Source: Acidobacteriota bacterium (GTDB lineage Bacteria; Acidobacteriota; Thermoanaerobaculia; Multivoradales; SZUA-115). From it: a DNA stretch of 24,518 nt. Positions within the stretch are counted from its first letter, which is position 1. Every line of letters starts with the position of its first letter. Below, in pieces: positions 7,993 to 15,057 of the stretch. The translations under genes and the position numbers were made by a program. Where the stretch lies: NCBI GenBank assembly GCA_003231035.1, contig QIHU01000275.1, forward strand, positions 1 to 24,518. The letters run 5' to 3'. The notes below the pieces were generated by a model that worked only from the letters and a program-made list of their open reading frames with translations, searched no databases and was not told the DNA's origin.

Positions 7993-9197
7993 GCGAATCA
8001 AGAACTTCCATCGATGGCGAGCGGCCGGCAGGCGGCTACTGGCTCTACGCCAGCCACCTCTGGCTGCTGTTCAGTATCGCGCTGTCCAATATTGCCCTCG
8101 GTCTGACCCTCCTCTCGTCTCCATGGACCGGCCGATGGCGCTCGATTCCCCAGGGGTCTGGGCGTCTCCTGCTCGCTCTCACTGCCTATGTTTTGCTCCT
8201 GACGGGGTCGATATTCTTCTCCTATGAGTCCGAGACCAGCCTCTCCGGCTTCGGTGAGCTGTTCAACCTCACCGCGATCCCCCTCGGCCTCCTCTTGGTT
8301 CGCGGAACACGCCAGACTCGGCGGCTGGTGGATTTCTTGATCCTCACCTCAGTGATGATCGCCGGCCATGGGCTGCTGCAATATTGGGTCAGTCAAGGGG
8401 ATATGGCCCACCGCATTCGAGGCCCGCTCTCGCATTACATGACCTTCGCCGGCATCCTGATGATCGCCAACCTGCTCCTGATGGCCCGGATTCTCCACCA
8501 CCCCGCCAGTCGGCGACAGCAGCTCTGGCACGCGTTGGGCTTGGTGATCATCAACGGCGCTCTCCTCGCCAGTTACACCCGCAGCGCCTGGATTGGCATG
8601 GCGGTGGGAGCCGCGATCTTGTTGCTCCTCAGCGCCCAACGCCGGAGGGTAGTGCTGGTGGCGACGGTGGTCTTCGCCGCGGCTCTTCTCCTGGCTCCCG
8701 TGCGCCAGCGGGTCTCATCGATCGCCGACCTGAACGATCCCTCCAACTACGATCGAATCTGCATGGCCAAAGCCGGGCTGATGATGATCGCCGAACGCCC
8801 CTTGTTCGGGATTGGCCCCAATCTGGTCGATGAGCGCTACCCCATCTACCGCCACCCGAGTGCGCCGCGCTATTGGGTTCCCCATCTGCACAACAGTTTC
8901 ATCCAGATCGCGGCGGAACGCGGCCTTCCCGAGCTATTGGCCTACGGCCTGCTCATGCTCCTGAGCCTCACCGCGGCCTGGAAGCGCTACCGCCACGAGG
9001 GACGGCAACATAGCCACCGCGCCGATCTTCTGCTCAGCTCTCTCGCCGGCCTCATCGCCTTCAACGTCGCCGGTCTCTTCGAACACAACTGGGGGGATAC
9101 GGAGGTCCAGCGGCTGGCCCTTTTCCTGCTGATCATCCCCTTTATCAGTGATTCGCCCGCAACATCCCAGCGATCTCGTCCGCCGCTCGACCGCTAG
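7989..9197 (+). CDS. O-antigen ligase / polymerase family membrane protein
   Basis: A 402-residue polytopic inner-membrane protein with the Wzy_C/WaaL signature. SYTRSAWIG in the first half is followed by hydrophobic helices, and a periplasmic region contains GIGPN and then HLHNSFIQIAAERGLPELL, with the His/Asn pattern of O-antigen ligases. Such enzymes transfer undecaprenyl-linked glycan to lipid A-core; WaaL and Wzy cannot be told apart safely from sequence. The start ATG at 7989 overlaps the stop of the preceding gene by 4 nt; the open frame continues upstream inside that gene and is rejected. The C-terminal 17 codons overlap the 3' end of lpxB on the other strand by 53 bp. Location beside lpxB and a flippase supports an LPS role. 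Confidence 0.88.
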   Translation: MSESRTSIDGERPAGGYWLYASHLWLLFSIALSNIALGLTLLSSPWTGRWRSIPQGSGRLLLALTAYVLLLTGSIFFSYESETSLSGFGELFNLTAIPLGLLLVRGTRQTRRLVDFLILTSVMIAGHGLLQYWVSQGDMAHRIRGPLSHYMTFAGILMIANLLLMARILHHPASRRQQLWHALGLVIINGALLASYTRSAWIGMAVGAAILLLLSAQRRRVVLVATVVFAAALLLAPVRQRVSSIADLNDPSNYDRICMAKAGLMMIAERPLFGIGPNLVDERYPIYRHPSAPRYWVPHLHNSFIQIAAERGLPELLAYGLLMLLSLTAAWKRYRHEGRQHSHRADLLLSSLAGLIAFNVAGLFEHNWGDTEVQRLALFLLIIPFISDSPATSQRSRPPLDR

Positions 9198-10272
9198 CTC
9201 CGCCCTCACCCAAGCGGTCCCGGAGTAGGGCGAGTTTACGGCGCATCGCCGGGACCCGCTTGCGGTCTCTCAGCAGCGCCACCACTTCGCTTGCCACTCT
9301 CGCCGGATGGACATCGGCCTGAATCAGCTCCGGCACAACCGGTTCCTCGAGAACCAAGTTGACCAACGAAAAGCTAGGTAGCCTGACCAACAATCTGGCG
9401 AGGAGATAACTCCACCCGGTCAGTCGGTAGACCACCACCATCGGGGTGGTCAAGAGGCCGAGTTCGAGCGTCGCGGTACCGGAGGCACACAGGGCGACGT
9501 GGGATCGGCTCAAGCACTCGAATCGATGGCTGGAGACAATCCTCACTGGCAAGCCAGTCAGTTCCACCGCCTCTGAGAGCAGGGAACGGGGCACCGTTGG
9601 AGCGCGAATGAGTTCGACCACCACCGGTAGCCTTCGGGCGATCTCGGCGACCGATTCGAGCATCGTCGCAAGTAGGGCCTCGACCTCGCTGCGCCGCGAT
9701 CCAGGGAGGAGAGCGATGACGAAGGGACCCTCGGTGTCGTGTTCCTCATCCCAGACGTGAGACAGCACCGGCACTTCGTCGACCAGCGGATGTCCCACGT
9801 GGACGGCGTCTACATCATGGCCACGGTAGAAATCGACCTCAAATGGAAACAGGACCAGCATCTTGTCGACCACCCGCGCGATCTGGCGAACTCTGCGCCG
9901 ACGCCAAGCCCAGACTTGTGGGCTGATGTAGTAGGCGACGCGAACTCCTCGCCGTTTTAACTGACGGGCCAGGCGCAGATTGAACTCTGGAAAGTCGATC
10001 AGAATGGCCAACACCGGCTGGCGGCGGTCGACCTGTTCTAGGAGTTCGTGGAAGATCTCTCGGGCGCGGGAAAGAACCTTCAGAACCTCGGTGATCCCGA
10101 CCACCGAGATGTCCGCGCTATCGGCCATTCGCTCTAGCCCTTCCCGCGCGAGCTGGGTTCCGCCCAAACCGAATGGACGCAGGTCGGGCACCCGTCGACG
10201 CAGCTCTCCCAGCAGTCGTGCGCCGTGAAGATCGCCGGACGCTTCGCCGGCGACCACCAAGACGGTGGTCAT
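9145..10272 (-). CDS. lpxB: Lipid-A-disaccharide synthase
   Basis: A 375-residue GT19 glycosyltransferase. It joins UDP-2,3-diacylglucosamine and 2,3-diacylglucosamine-1-phosphate to make the lipid A disaccharide at the inner face of the cytoplasmic membrane. Family motifs are visible along the whole length: GEASGDLHGA near the N-terminus, the FGLGG stretch, the IDFPEFNLRLA segment, YYISPQVWAWRRRR, HVGHPLVDE, LLPGSRRSEV and the ASGTATLELGLL loop before MVVVYR. Length is normal (about 375-390). The start overlaps the upstream small membrane-protein gene by 4 nt (ATGA), so it is the last gene of the rpsA-led run. Its final 17 codons lie antisense to the O-antigen ligase gene. No fault in key residues is seen. 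Confidence 0.97.
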   Translation of the reverse strand: MTTVLVVAGEASGDLHGARLLGELRRRVPDLRPFGLGGTQLAREGLERMADSADISVVGITEVLKVLSRAREIFHELLEQVDRRQPVLAILIDFPEFNLRLARQLKRRGVRVAYYISPQVWAWRRRRVRQIARVVDKMLVLFPFEVDFYRGHDVDAVHVGHPLVDEVPVLSHVWDEEHDTEGPFVIALLPGSRRSEVEALLATMLESVAEIARRLPVVVELIRAPTVPRSLLSEAVELTGLPVRIVSSHRFECLSRSHVALCASGTATLELGLLTTPMVVVYRLTGWSYLLARLLVRLPSFSLVNLVLEEPVVPELIQADVHPARVASEVVALLRDRKRVPAMRRKLALLRDRLGEGGASGRAADEIAGMLRANH

Positions 10273-10460
10273 GGAAAGGGAGCGGGAGGCTGACCGGGGA
10301 ACGGATACATCAGCCAGGCGACCAGGACCCCGCCCAAAATCATTCCAAGAAAGACCTGCAAAAAGAGCTTGACCTGTGCCCGGCGCTTACGCCGCCAGAG
10401 TAAGGAAAAGAAGAGGCCCACCAAAAAGGCGTAGAGCACCATGAGATGAAAGTGGCTCAT
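10269..10460 (-). CDS. Small membrane protein of unknown function
   Basis: A 63-residue protein with two hydrophobic segments (about residues 6-21 and 33-51) separated by a strongly basic stretch WRRKRRAQVK, and a Pro-rich tail. This gives a helical hairpin with a positively charged cytoplasmic loop. I do not recognise it. Both junctions are tight: 4 nt after the upstream DUF6677-like gene and a 4-nt ATGA overlap with lpxB. That arrangement argues for a real gene and a role near the inner membrane, possibly linked to lipid A or envelope assembly. The position downstream of an rpsA-ihfB pair recalls the small LapA membrane protein of proteobacteria, but no sequence similarity is evident, so I do not assign that name. 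Confidence 0.72.
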   Translation of the reverse strand: MSHFHLMVLYAFLVGLFFSLLWRRKRRAQVKLFLQVFLGMILGGVLVAWLMYPFPGQPPAPFP

Positions 10461-10464
10461 CGGT

Positions 10465-10896
10465 TCAGTTGCCAGCGAGTTCGGCTCGGTCCCGACCGTG
10501 GGCTAGGTCCCAAGCGTCGAGAATCAAGAGCACGTTCATCAGACCGGCGGTGACCAAGAATGTGCTTCCGTACTCGAAACCGGGGGCGGTCGCGACACCT
10601 TGATAGTGAACTACCTTGGTGAGCAGGAAGTAGCTCACGCCCATGGCCCACGAGTCGAGCAGACCCAGCACACGCAAAGGACTCAAGGGCTGGCTGCTCG
10701 CCCAGGTGGCCAATTGACCATCGAGGTCGCAGCCGATCCAAAGGCAGGCTAGAAAGATGGCGAGAAAGCCGAGAGCTCGACCACGGTGGCCCAAATAGAG
10801 ATGGCCACCGCCGGGAATCAGCCAGGCGGAAAGCGCAGCTATCCAGGGCTTCTTACCCGTCGGTGCATCACCGACGGTTTTCTGTCTGCTCGCCAT
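10465..10896 (-). CDS. DUF6677-like small membrane protein
   Basis: A 143-residue protein with about four hydrophobic segments. After a polar N-terminus comes AWLIPGGGHLYLGHRGRA (residues about 24-41), a motif like that of TM2 and related small membrane proteins, where a Gly-rich turn precedes a helix. DUF6677, known from acidobacterial genomes, is my best match, from pattern memory only; function unknown. The start ATG at 10896 is preceded only by a weak GGTGA. A perfect 9-bp hairpin lies over codons 7-13 and may modulate translation. The gene sits between ihfB-like (29 nt upstream) and the 63-aa membrane protein (4 nt downstream), in an apparent operon ending in lpxB. Confidence 0.75.
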   Translation of the reverse strand: MASRQKTVGDAPTGKKPWIAALSAWLIPGGGHLYLGHRGRALGFLAIFLACLWIGCDLDGQLATWASSQPLSPLRVLGLLDSWAMGVSYFLLTKVVHYQGVATAPGFEYGSTFLVTAGLMNVLLILDAWDLAHGRDRAELAGN

Positions 10897-10925
10897 TGGT
10901 CACCAACAAACGCGGTAATTCGGCC

Positions 10926-11225
10926 TTAACGCTTCGAGTTGAGGAGTTCTCGGAGCTCCTTGCCGGGCTTGAAATAGGGAATCCTCTTCGGAGGAACATC
11001 GACCGGTGCGCCCGTCTTTGGATTGCGGCCAACCCGGGCTTCCCGGCGGCGAATACGAAAGCTGCCGAACCCTCGCAGTTCGATCTTCTCTCCTGATTTC
11101 AGAGAGTGAACGATGCTGTCGAAGACAGTGTTAACAATAATCTCAGCGTGCTTTTTGGTTAGCTGGGTGTTGCGGGCCACCTCTTCGACCAGCTCAGCCT
11201 TCGTCATTCCATCTCGTATCGCCAA
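10926..11225 (-). CDS. ihfB: HU/IHF-family DNA-binding protein, IHF-beta-like
   Basis: A 99-residue nucleoid protein that binds and sharply bends DNA as a dimer. Family features are TKAELVEEVA at the N-terminus, IELRGFGSF, the DNA-intercalating arm GRNPKTG, and PYFKPGKELRELLN near the end. The last closely resembles the IHF beta C-terminus and argues for IHF beta over plain HU. The longest start is TTG at 11225 with a GGGGGAGGG tract just upstream; ATG at 11207 gives the canonical MTKAEL start but has a poorer ribosome site, so the true start may be six codons later. The gene follows rpsA, as ihfB does in proteobacteria. Whether a separate IHF alpha exists cannot be seen here; it might act as a homodimer. 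Confidence 0.93.
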   Translation of the reverse strand: MAIRDGMTKAELVEEVARNTQLTKKHAEIIVNTVFDSIVHSLKSGEKIELRGFGSFRIRRREARVGRNPKTGAPVDVPPKRIPYFKPGKELRELLNSKR

Positions 11226-11243
11226 CTCGCCCTCCCCCTAACC

Positions 11244-11289
11244 AAAAACGACCTGGGCCACGCCATCCACCCTTGTCGTGGATGGCGTG
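11244..11289 (-). terminator. Strong hairpin between rpsA and ihfB
   Basis: On the minus strand a perfect 12-bp stem (cacgccatccac / gtggatggcgtg, plus-strand 11259-11270 and 11278-11289) with a 7-nt loop starts 18 nt after the rpsA stop. A run of five T follows 10 nt beyond the stem. The delayed T run suggests a leaky terminator or attenuator, or an RNA-stabilising 3' end for the abundant rpsA message, rather than full termination before ihfB. Confidence 0.6.
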
Positions 11290-11307
11290 ACGCCGGTCGA
11301 GTAGACA

Positions 11308-13524
11308 CTAGTCTTCGTCTGAGTCCGTCGCTTCCGAGGCGGACTCCTCAGAGCCCTCTTGGTCAGCATCCGTCGCTTCCGAGGCGGACTCGTCCGGTGC
11401 GTCAGCGGCATCAGCGGCAGCCTCCGCAGCCGGTTCGTCGGCCTCGGCTTCGTCGGCCTCAGCTTCGACCTCGGGCGACTCTTCATCACCCTCGGCAGCC
11501 GCCTCGGAAGCCTCTTGTGGCTCCTCTTCACCGGCCTCAGCTTCGGCGGATGCCTCGGCCTCGCCAGGACTCCGCGATGCGGTCTCTTCCGATGCGGCCT
11601 CGACCTCAGAGCCCTCGACGGTCTCTTCCTCAGCGCTTTCCTCGTCAGCGGCCTCCTGGTCAGCGACTGCGTCGTCGCTACCCTGCTTGGCCTGGTCAGC
11701 GGCCTCCAGCTCCGCGACCTCTTCCTCACTCGGCTGAGCCACGCCTTGCATACTCAAACCGACCTTCTTGTCCAGATCCTCGATCCGCAAGATGCGGGCG
11801 CTGACCCAGTCGCCAAGGCTGAAGTGATCTTCCACCTTCCCCGAAGGCAGGTCGATCTCACTGACGTGAGCCAACCCTTCGAGCCCTTCGTAGATATCGA
11901 TGAAAAGACCGAAATCGGTCACGTTGACCACTTTTCCGTCGAGGGTCGCACCGACCTGATGGCTAGCGACGAAGTCTTCCCACTCGTTGGGCATGAACTC
12001 CTTAATCGAAAGGGAGACCCGCTGATTGGATGTGTCGATATTGGTGATCCGAGCGCGGACCGACTCGCCCTTCTTGAGCACCTCGTTGGGGTGCTTGACC
12101 CGCTTGGTCCAACTCATGTCCGAAACATGAATGAGGCCATCGATGCCCTCCGTGATCTCCACAAAGGCACCGAACTCGGTCAAATTGCGAACCTTGCCCT
12201 CGATAATACTGCCGATGGGGAACTGGTCACCCAGCTCTTCCCAAGGATTGCGCTCTGTCTGGCGCAGCGACAGGCTGATGCGGCGCTGGTCCATATCCAA
12301 CTCAGAAACGATCGCTTGGACTTCCTGACTCACCGAGAGGACCTTCGACGGGTTGACGACCTTCTTGGTCCACGACATCTCGCTGACGTGGATTAGCCCT
12401 TCGACACCTTCTTCGATCTCGATGAAGGCACCGTAGTCGACCAAACTGACTACTTTGCCTTCCACGCGCGAGCCGATCGGGTACTTCTTGTCGACCAAAG
12501 ACCAGGGATCGTCGCCCTTTTGCTTGTAGCCCAGGGAGACGCGTTCCGTCTGCGGGTCGAACTTGAGGACGATAATCTCGACTTCGTCGCCGACACCGAA
12601 GTGCTCGGAGGGGTGGTTGACCCGGCCCCACGAGATATCAGTGATGTGCAGCAAGCCGTCGATACCACCGAGATCGATGAATACACCGTAGTCGGTGATG
12701 TTCTTGACCACGCCTGGCAAGCGAGCGCCCGCCTCGAGTTTGGTGAGGGTCTCGGCCTTCTTCTTGGCGAACTCCTTCTCGAGCACCGCCTTGCGGGAGA
12801 GCACGATGTTGTTGCGCCTGCGATCCAAACTGATCACCTTGAACTCGAGCTGCTCGCCCTTGAGCGACTCGAGATGCTTGACCGGCTTGATATCGACCAA
12901 CGAACCCGGCAGGAAGGCGCGCAGCCCGACATCGATGGTCAGACCGCCCTTGATGCGGTCTAGGACCCGACCGGTGATGACCAGGCCTTGTTTGTAGGCA
13001 TCCTCGATATGCGTCCAGCGGCGCATGCGCTCCGCCTTGGTCCGCGACAAGAGGACATGGCCCTCTTGGTCCTCGGTTTTCTCGAGGAGAACCTCGACCT
13101 CGTCGCCAACGCCCACTTCCAACGTGCCGGTGGCGCGATCGATGAACTCGTGTTTCGAGACGAGGCCTTCGGACTTGTATCCGACGTCGATAATGACATC
13201 GTTATCCGTGATCCCGATGACTACGCCAGAGACAATCTCTCCTTCCTTGAGATTGCGCATACTCTCGTCGTACAGCTCGGTGAGCTGCTGACGATCGATG
13301 CCGTCGACTTCGTCAGCGAACATGTCTTCGTCGCCAAAGTCGTCATCGTCCATCTCCTCGCTCTCCGGCGGGCTAATGGCCGTCTCTGCTGCAACCTCTT
13401 CGGGTTGCGGCGCAACCTCTTCGGGCTGCGTAGCCTGTTGCGGCTGCTCCTCGGCGGTGGTTACCGCCTCGCTTGCGGCCGCTTCCGCGACCACTGGGTC
13501 ACGGTTTTCTTCGGTGGACTCCAT
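11308..13524 (-). CDS. rpsA: 30S ribosomal protein S1 with long acidic extensions
   Basis: A 738-residue S1 protein, which delivers mRNA to the 30S subunit. Six S1 (OB-fold) domains can be followed at about residues 95-160, 180-245, 265-335, 350-423, 437-510 and 524-594. The last four are the most alike, with motifs such as GVFIDLGGIDGLLHITDISW and GAFVEITEGIDGLIHVSDMSW. The protein is much longer than the E. coli form (557). The first 85 residues are rich in Glu, Pro and Gln. The last 140 or so consist almost only of Glu, Asp, Ala and Ser, with just one Lys and one Arg. The start ATG is preceded by AAGGAGGT, and a good sigma-70-type promoter lies upstream. It heads the run to lpxB. The core is certain; the role of the tails is unknown. 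Confidence 0.97.
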   Translation of the reverse strand: MESTEENRDPVVAEAAASEAVTTAEEQPQQATQPEEVAPQPEEVAAETAISPPESEEMDDDDFGDEDMFADEVDGIDRQQLTELYDESMRNLKEGEIVSGVVIGITDNDVIIDVGYKSEGLVSKHEFIDRATGTLEVGVGDEVEVLLEKTEDQEGHVLLSRTKAERMRRWTHIEDAYKQGLVITGRVLDRIKGGLTIDVGLRAFLPGSLVDIKPVKHLESLKGEQLEFKVISLDRRRNNIVLSRKAVLEKEFAKKKAETLTKLEAGARLPGVVKNITDYGVFIDLGGIDGLLHITDISWGRVNHPSEHFGVGDEVEIIVLKFDPQTERVSLGYKQKGDDPWSLVDKKYPIGSRVEGKVVSLVDYGAFIEIEEGVEGLIHVSEMSWTKKVVNPSKVLSVSQEVQAIVSELDMDQRRISLSLRQTERNPWEELGDQFPIGSIIEGKVRNLTEFGAFVEITEGIDGLIHVSDMSWTKRVKHPNEVLKKGESVRARITNIDTSNQRVSLSIKEFMPNEWEDFVASHQVGATLDGKVVNVTDFGLFIDIYEGLEGLAHVSEIDLPSGKVEDHFSLGDWVSARILRIEDLDKKVGLSMQGVAQPSEEEVAELEAADQAKQGSDDAVADQEAADEESAEEETVEGSEVEAASEETASRSPGEAEASAEAEAGEEEPQEASEAAAEGDEESPEVEAEADEAEADEPAAEAAADAADAPDESASEATDADQEGSEESASEATDSDED
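11324..11391. repeat. Direct repeat in the S1 acidic tail
   Basis: Two identical 23-bp copies (11324-11346 and 11369-11391), 45 bp apart start to start, encode the peptide ESASEATD twice at the C-terminus of S1. A 45-bp period keeps the frame, so the repeat can expand or shrink without a frameshift. A shorter in-frame duplication (gcaacctcttcggg at 13391 and 13412) lies in the N-terminal extension. Confidence 0.85.
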
Positions 13525-13624
13525 GGGATCTCGTACCTCCTTGATTGGGATTCAGGCCTAGGGCCCGCGCCTGGCAATGCCGGCGTCGAGTACCAACGAA
13601 CTCCTTGGAAACTCGAAGATTCGG

Positions 13625-13654
13625 AGTATAGGTGGGCCCTCGGTAGGGTGTCAA
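13625..13654 (-). promoter_or_regulatory. rpsA promoter
   Basis: On the minus strand TTGACA (plus 13649-13654) and TATACT (plus 13625-13630) are separated by 18 nt, a near-consensus sigma-70 promoter. Transcription would start near 13618 and leave a leader of roughly 95 nt before the ATG at 13524, which carries AAGGAGGT. The -35 lies 6 nt from the queG -10 on the other strand, so the two promoters share DNA. Confidence 0.72.
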
Positions 13655-13660
13655 CAACCG

Positions 13661-13666
13661 TACAAT
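13661..13666 (+). promoter_or_regulatory. queG -10 element, probably leaderless
   Basis: TACAAT ends 6 nt before the queG ATG at 13673. No Shine-Dalgarno precedes the ATG. Transcription from this element would begin at about the A of the start codon. The -35 is not clear. Confidence 0.5.
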
Positions 13667-13672
13667 GGCTAG

Positions 13673-14860
13673 ATGGACCCCGCTTCGAAATCAGCGCTAC
13701 TCAAGCGGTTGGCTCTGGCGGCCGGATTTGACCGCGCCGGGGTCGCCCGCCTCGCCCCCAGTGACCACCCTGGTGCCCTTCATCAGTGGTTGGAACGAGG
13801 CGATCAGGCCACGATGGAGTGGATGACCCAGCGCACCGAACTGCGTCTGGATGCCCGGCAGCTCTTCCCGGGGGCTCAAAGCGCCCTCTGTGTGGCGTTG
13901 CAATATTCACCGCTTCGCGGCGAGGAGGAGAGCGGCGGCGACCTGTGGCCCCGGGTCGCGCGCTACGCCCGAGGCCGCGATTACCATAACGTGATGGGCA
14001 AGCGGCTGCGCAAGCTGGCCAAAGAGGTGCGCGAGCGCTTCCCCGGGACCCAAACTCGAACCTATGTCGACACCGGGCCAGTCCTCGAACGCGAGCTGGC
14101 GGCGCGGGCGGGGCTCGGCGCGGTGGGCAAGAACACCTTGCTTCTCCACCCGGAGGCGGGCTCTTGGTTCATGCTCGGCGAACTGTTCACCAGCCTATCC
14201 CTGACCCCCGACCCTCCGCTCGCCGATCTGTGCGGAAGCTGCACCCGCTGCCTGGAAGCCTGCCCCACCCAGGCGCTCACCGCGCCCTACCAGCTCGACA
14301 GCCGCAAATGCATCAGCTACTGGACGATCGAACACCGTGGAAGGCTGCCCCACGAAGCCCGCGAGGCGATGGAAGATTGGGTCTTCGGCTGCGATCTGTG
14401 CCAGGAAGCCTGTCCGGTCAACGCCGCACCCTCACCCGAAGGGCAAGATCCCGCCTTCGCGCTGCCCCCCGGGCGCGGTCGGCTGGACCTGACGGCCCTG
14501 CTCGCCATCGACGCCGAGAGCTACGCCGAAGTTTTCCACGGCAGCCCCATGCAGCGCGCCAAGCGGCAAGGGCTTCAGCGCAACGCGGCCGTCGCCATGG
14601 GCAACCGCGGCGACAAGAAATACATCCAGCCGCTGGCCAAGGCCCTCGCCGACGCCGAACCGCTAGTGCGCCAGCATGCCGCCTGGGCGTTGGGCAAGAT
14701 TGGGGGGCCAGCGGCTTGCCGGGTGCTAACTCAGACCTTGGAGGGCGAACTAGACGCGGAGGTGATCGCCGAGCTGCGAGCGGCTCTCTGGTCGATTTCC
14801 CAAGGCTCTGAGGCTCAAGAAACCACCGCCAGCCATGGTGATTTCTCGAAAGGCGACTGA
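13673..14860 (+). CDS. queG: Epoxyqueuosine reductase
   Basis: A 395-residue cobalamin-dependent iron-sulfur enzyme that reduces epoxyqueuosine to queuosine in the wobble position of tRNAs for Asp, Asn, His and Tyr. Two 4Fe-4S motifs are visible: CGSCTRCLEACP (Cys187, 190, 193, 197) and CDLCQEACP (Cys240, 243, 247). Upstream, VDTGPVLERELAARAGLG holds the conserved catalytic-region Asp and GAVGKN the cofactor-domain signature. Residues about 290-380 form HEAT-like repeats that bind tRNA, as in other QueG proteins. Length is normal. The ATG at 13673 sits directly after a -10-like element, suggesting a leaderless message. It is divergent from rpsA, so two translation-related genes share one control region. 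No other queuosine gene is in the window. Confidence 0.96.
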   Translation: MDPASKSALLKRLALAAGFDRAGVARLAPSDHPGALHQWLERGDQATMEWMTQRTELRLDARQLFPGAQSALCVALQYSPLRGEEESGGDLWPRVARYARGRDYHNVMGKRLRKLAKEVRERFPGTQTRTYVDTGPVLERELAARAGLGAVGKNTLLLHPEAGSWFMLGELFTSLSLTPDPPLADLCGSCTRCLEACPTQALTAPYQLDSRKCISYWTIEHRGRLPHEAREAMEDWVFGCDLCQEACPVNAAPSPEGQDPAFALPPGRGRLDLTALLAIDAESYAEVFHGSPMQRAKRQGLQRNAAVAMGNRGDKKYIQPLAKALADAEPLVRQHAAWALGKIGGPAACRVLTQTLEGELDAEVIAELRAALWSISQGSEAQETTASHGDFSKGD

Positions 14861-14913
14861 TCGGGTATCATTTCGCCGACCGTTCAGGTCTCCAACCGCG
14901 AATTTCGGATCCA

Positions 14914-15057
14914 ATGACACGCTCTTCAGGCGGCGATATCGCCGCGACACGCTACGGCCTTGCCTTCTCTAGCGGCGTTGATCGCGCCAGGATGTTGGCA
15001 ACCTGGCTCGTAGCCCTGGCAGCGCTGACCACGCTGGGCAGACGAGAAGAGCGCTAG
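14914..15057 (+). CDS. Doubtful small ORF with one hydrophobic segment
   Basis: A 47-codon frame, ATG to TAG, in the 223-nt gap between queG and the leucine dehydrogenase gene, ending 26 nt before the latter. It has a polar first half, a hydrophobic stretch of about 16 residues (MLATWLVALAALTTLG) and a charged end RREER, as in single-pass small membrane proteins. No convincing Shine-Dalgarno is present, and chance open frames of this size are common in GC-rich DNA. A perfect 16-bp palindrome (14930-14945) lies near its start. Not recognised. Confidence 0.22.
   Translation: MTRSSGGDIAATRYGLAFSSGVDRARMLATWLVALAALTTLGRREER
14930..14945. repeat. Perfect 16-bp palindrome upstream of the leucine dehydrogenase gene
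   Basis: gcggcgat / atcgccgc is a perfect inverted repeat without spacer in the queG-leucine dehydrogenase gap. It could be a dimeric regulator site for the dehydrogenase gene 140 nt downstream. A chance GC-rich palindrome is equally possible, because no promoter elements nearby are clear. Confidence 0.3.

Noticed and set aside
11324..11391. Repeats in the rpsA tail as a possible CRISPR or mobile-element trace
   Set aside because: Only two copies, both in frame and coding for the same peptide; this is protein repeat expansion.
11359..12396. 345-codon plus-strand open frame
   Set aside because: It lies antisense to S1, and its long open frame reflects the biased codons of the acidic tail and S1 repeats.
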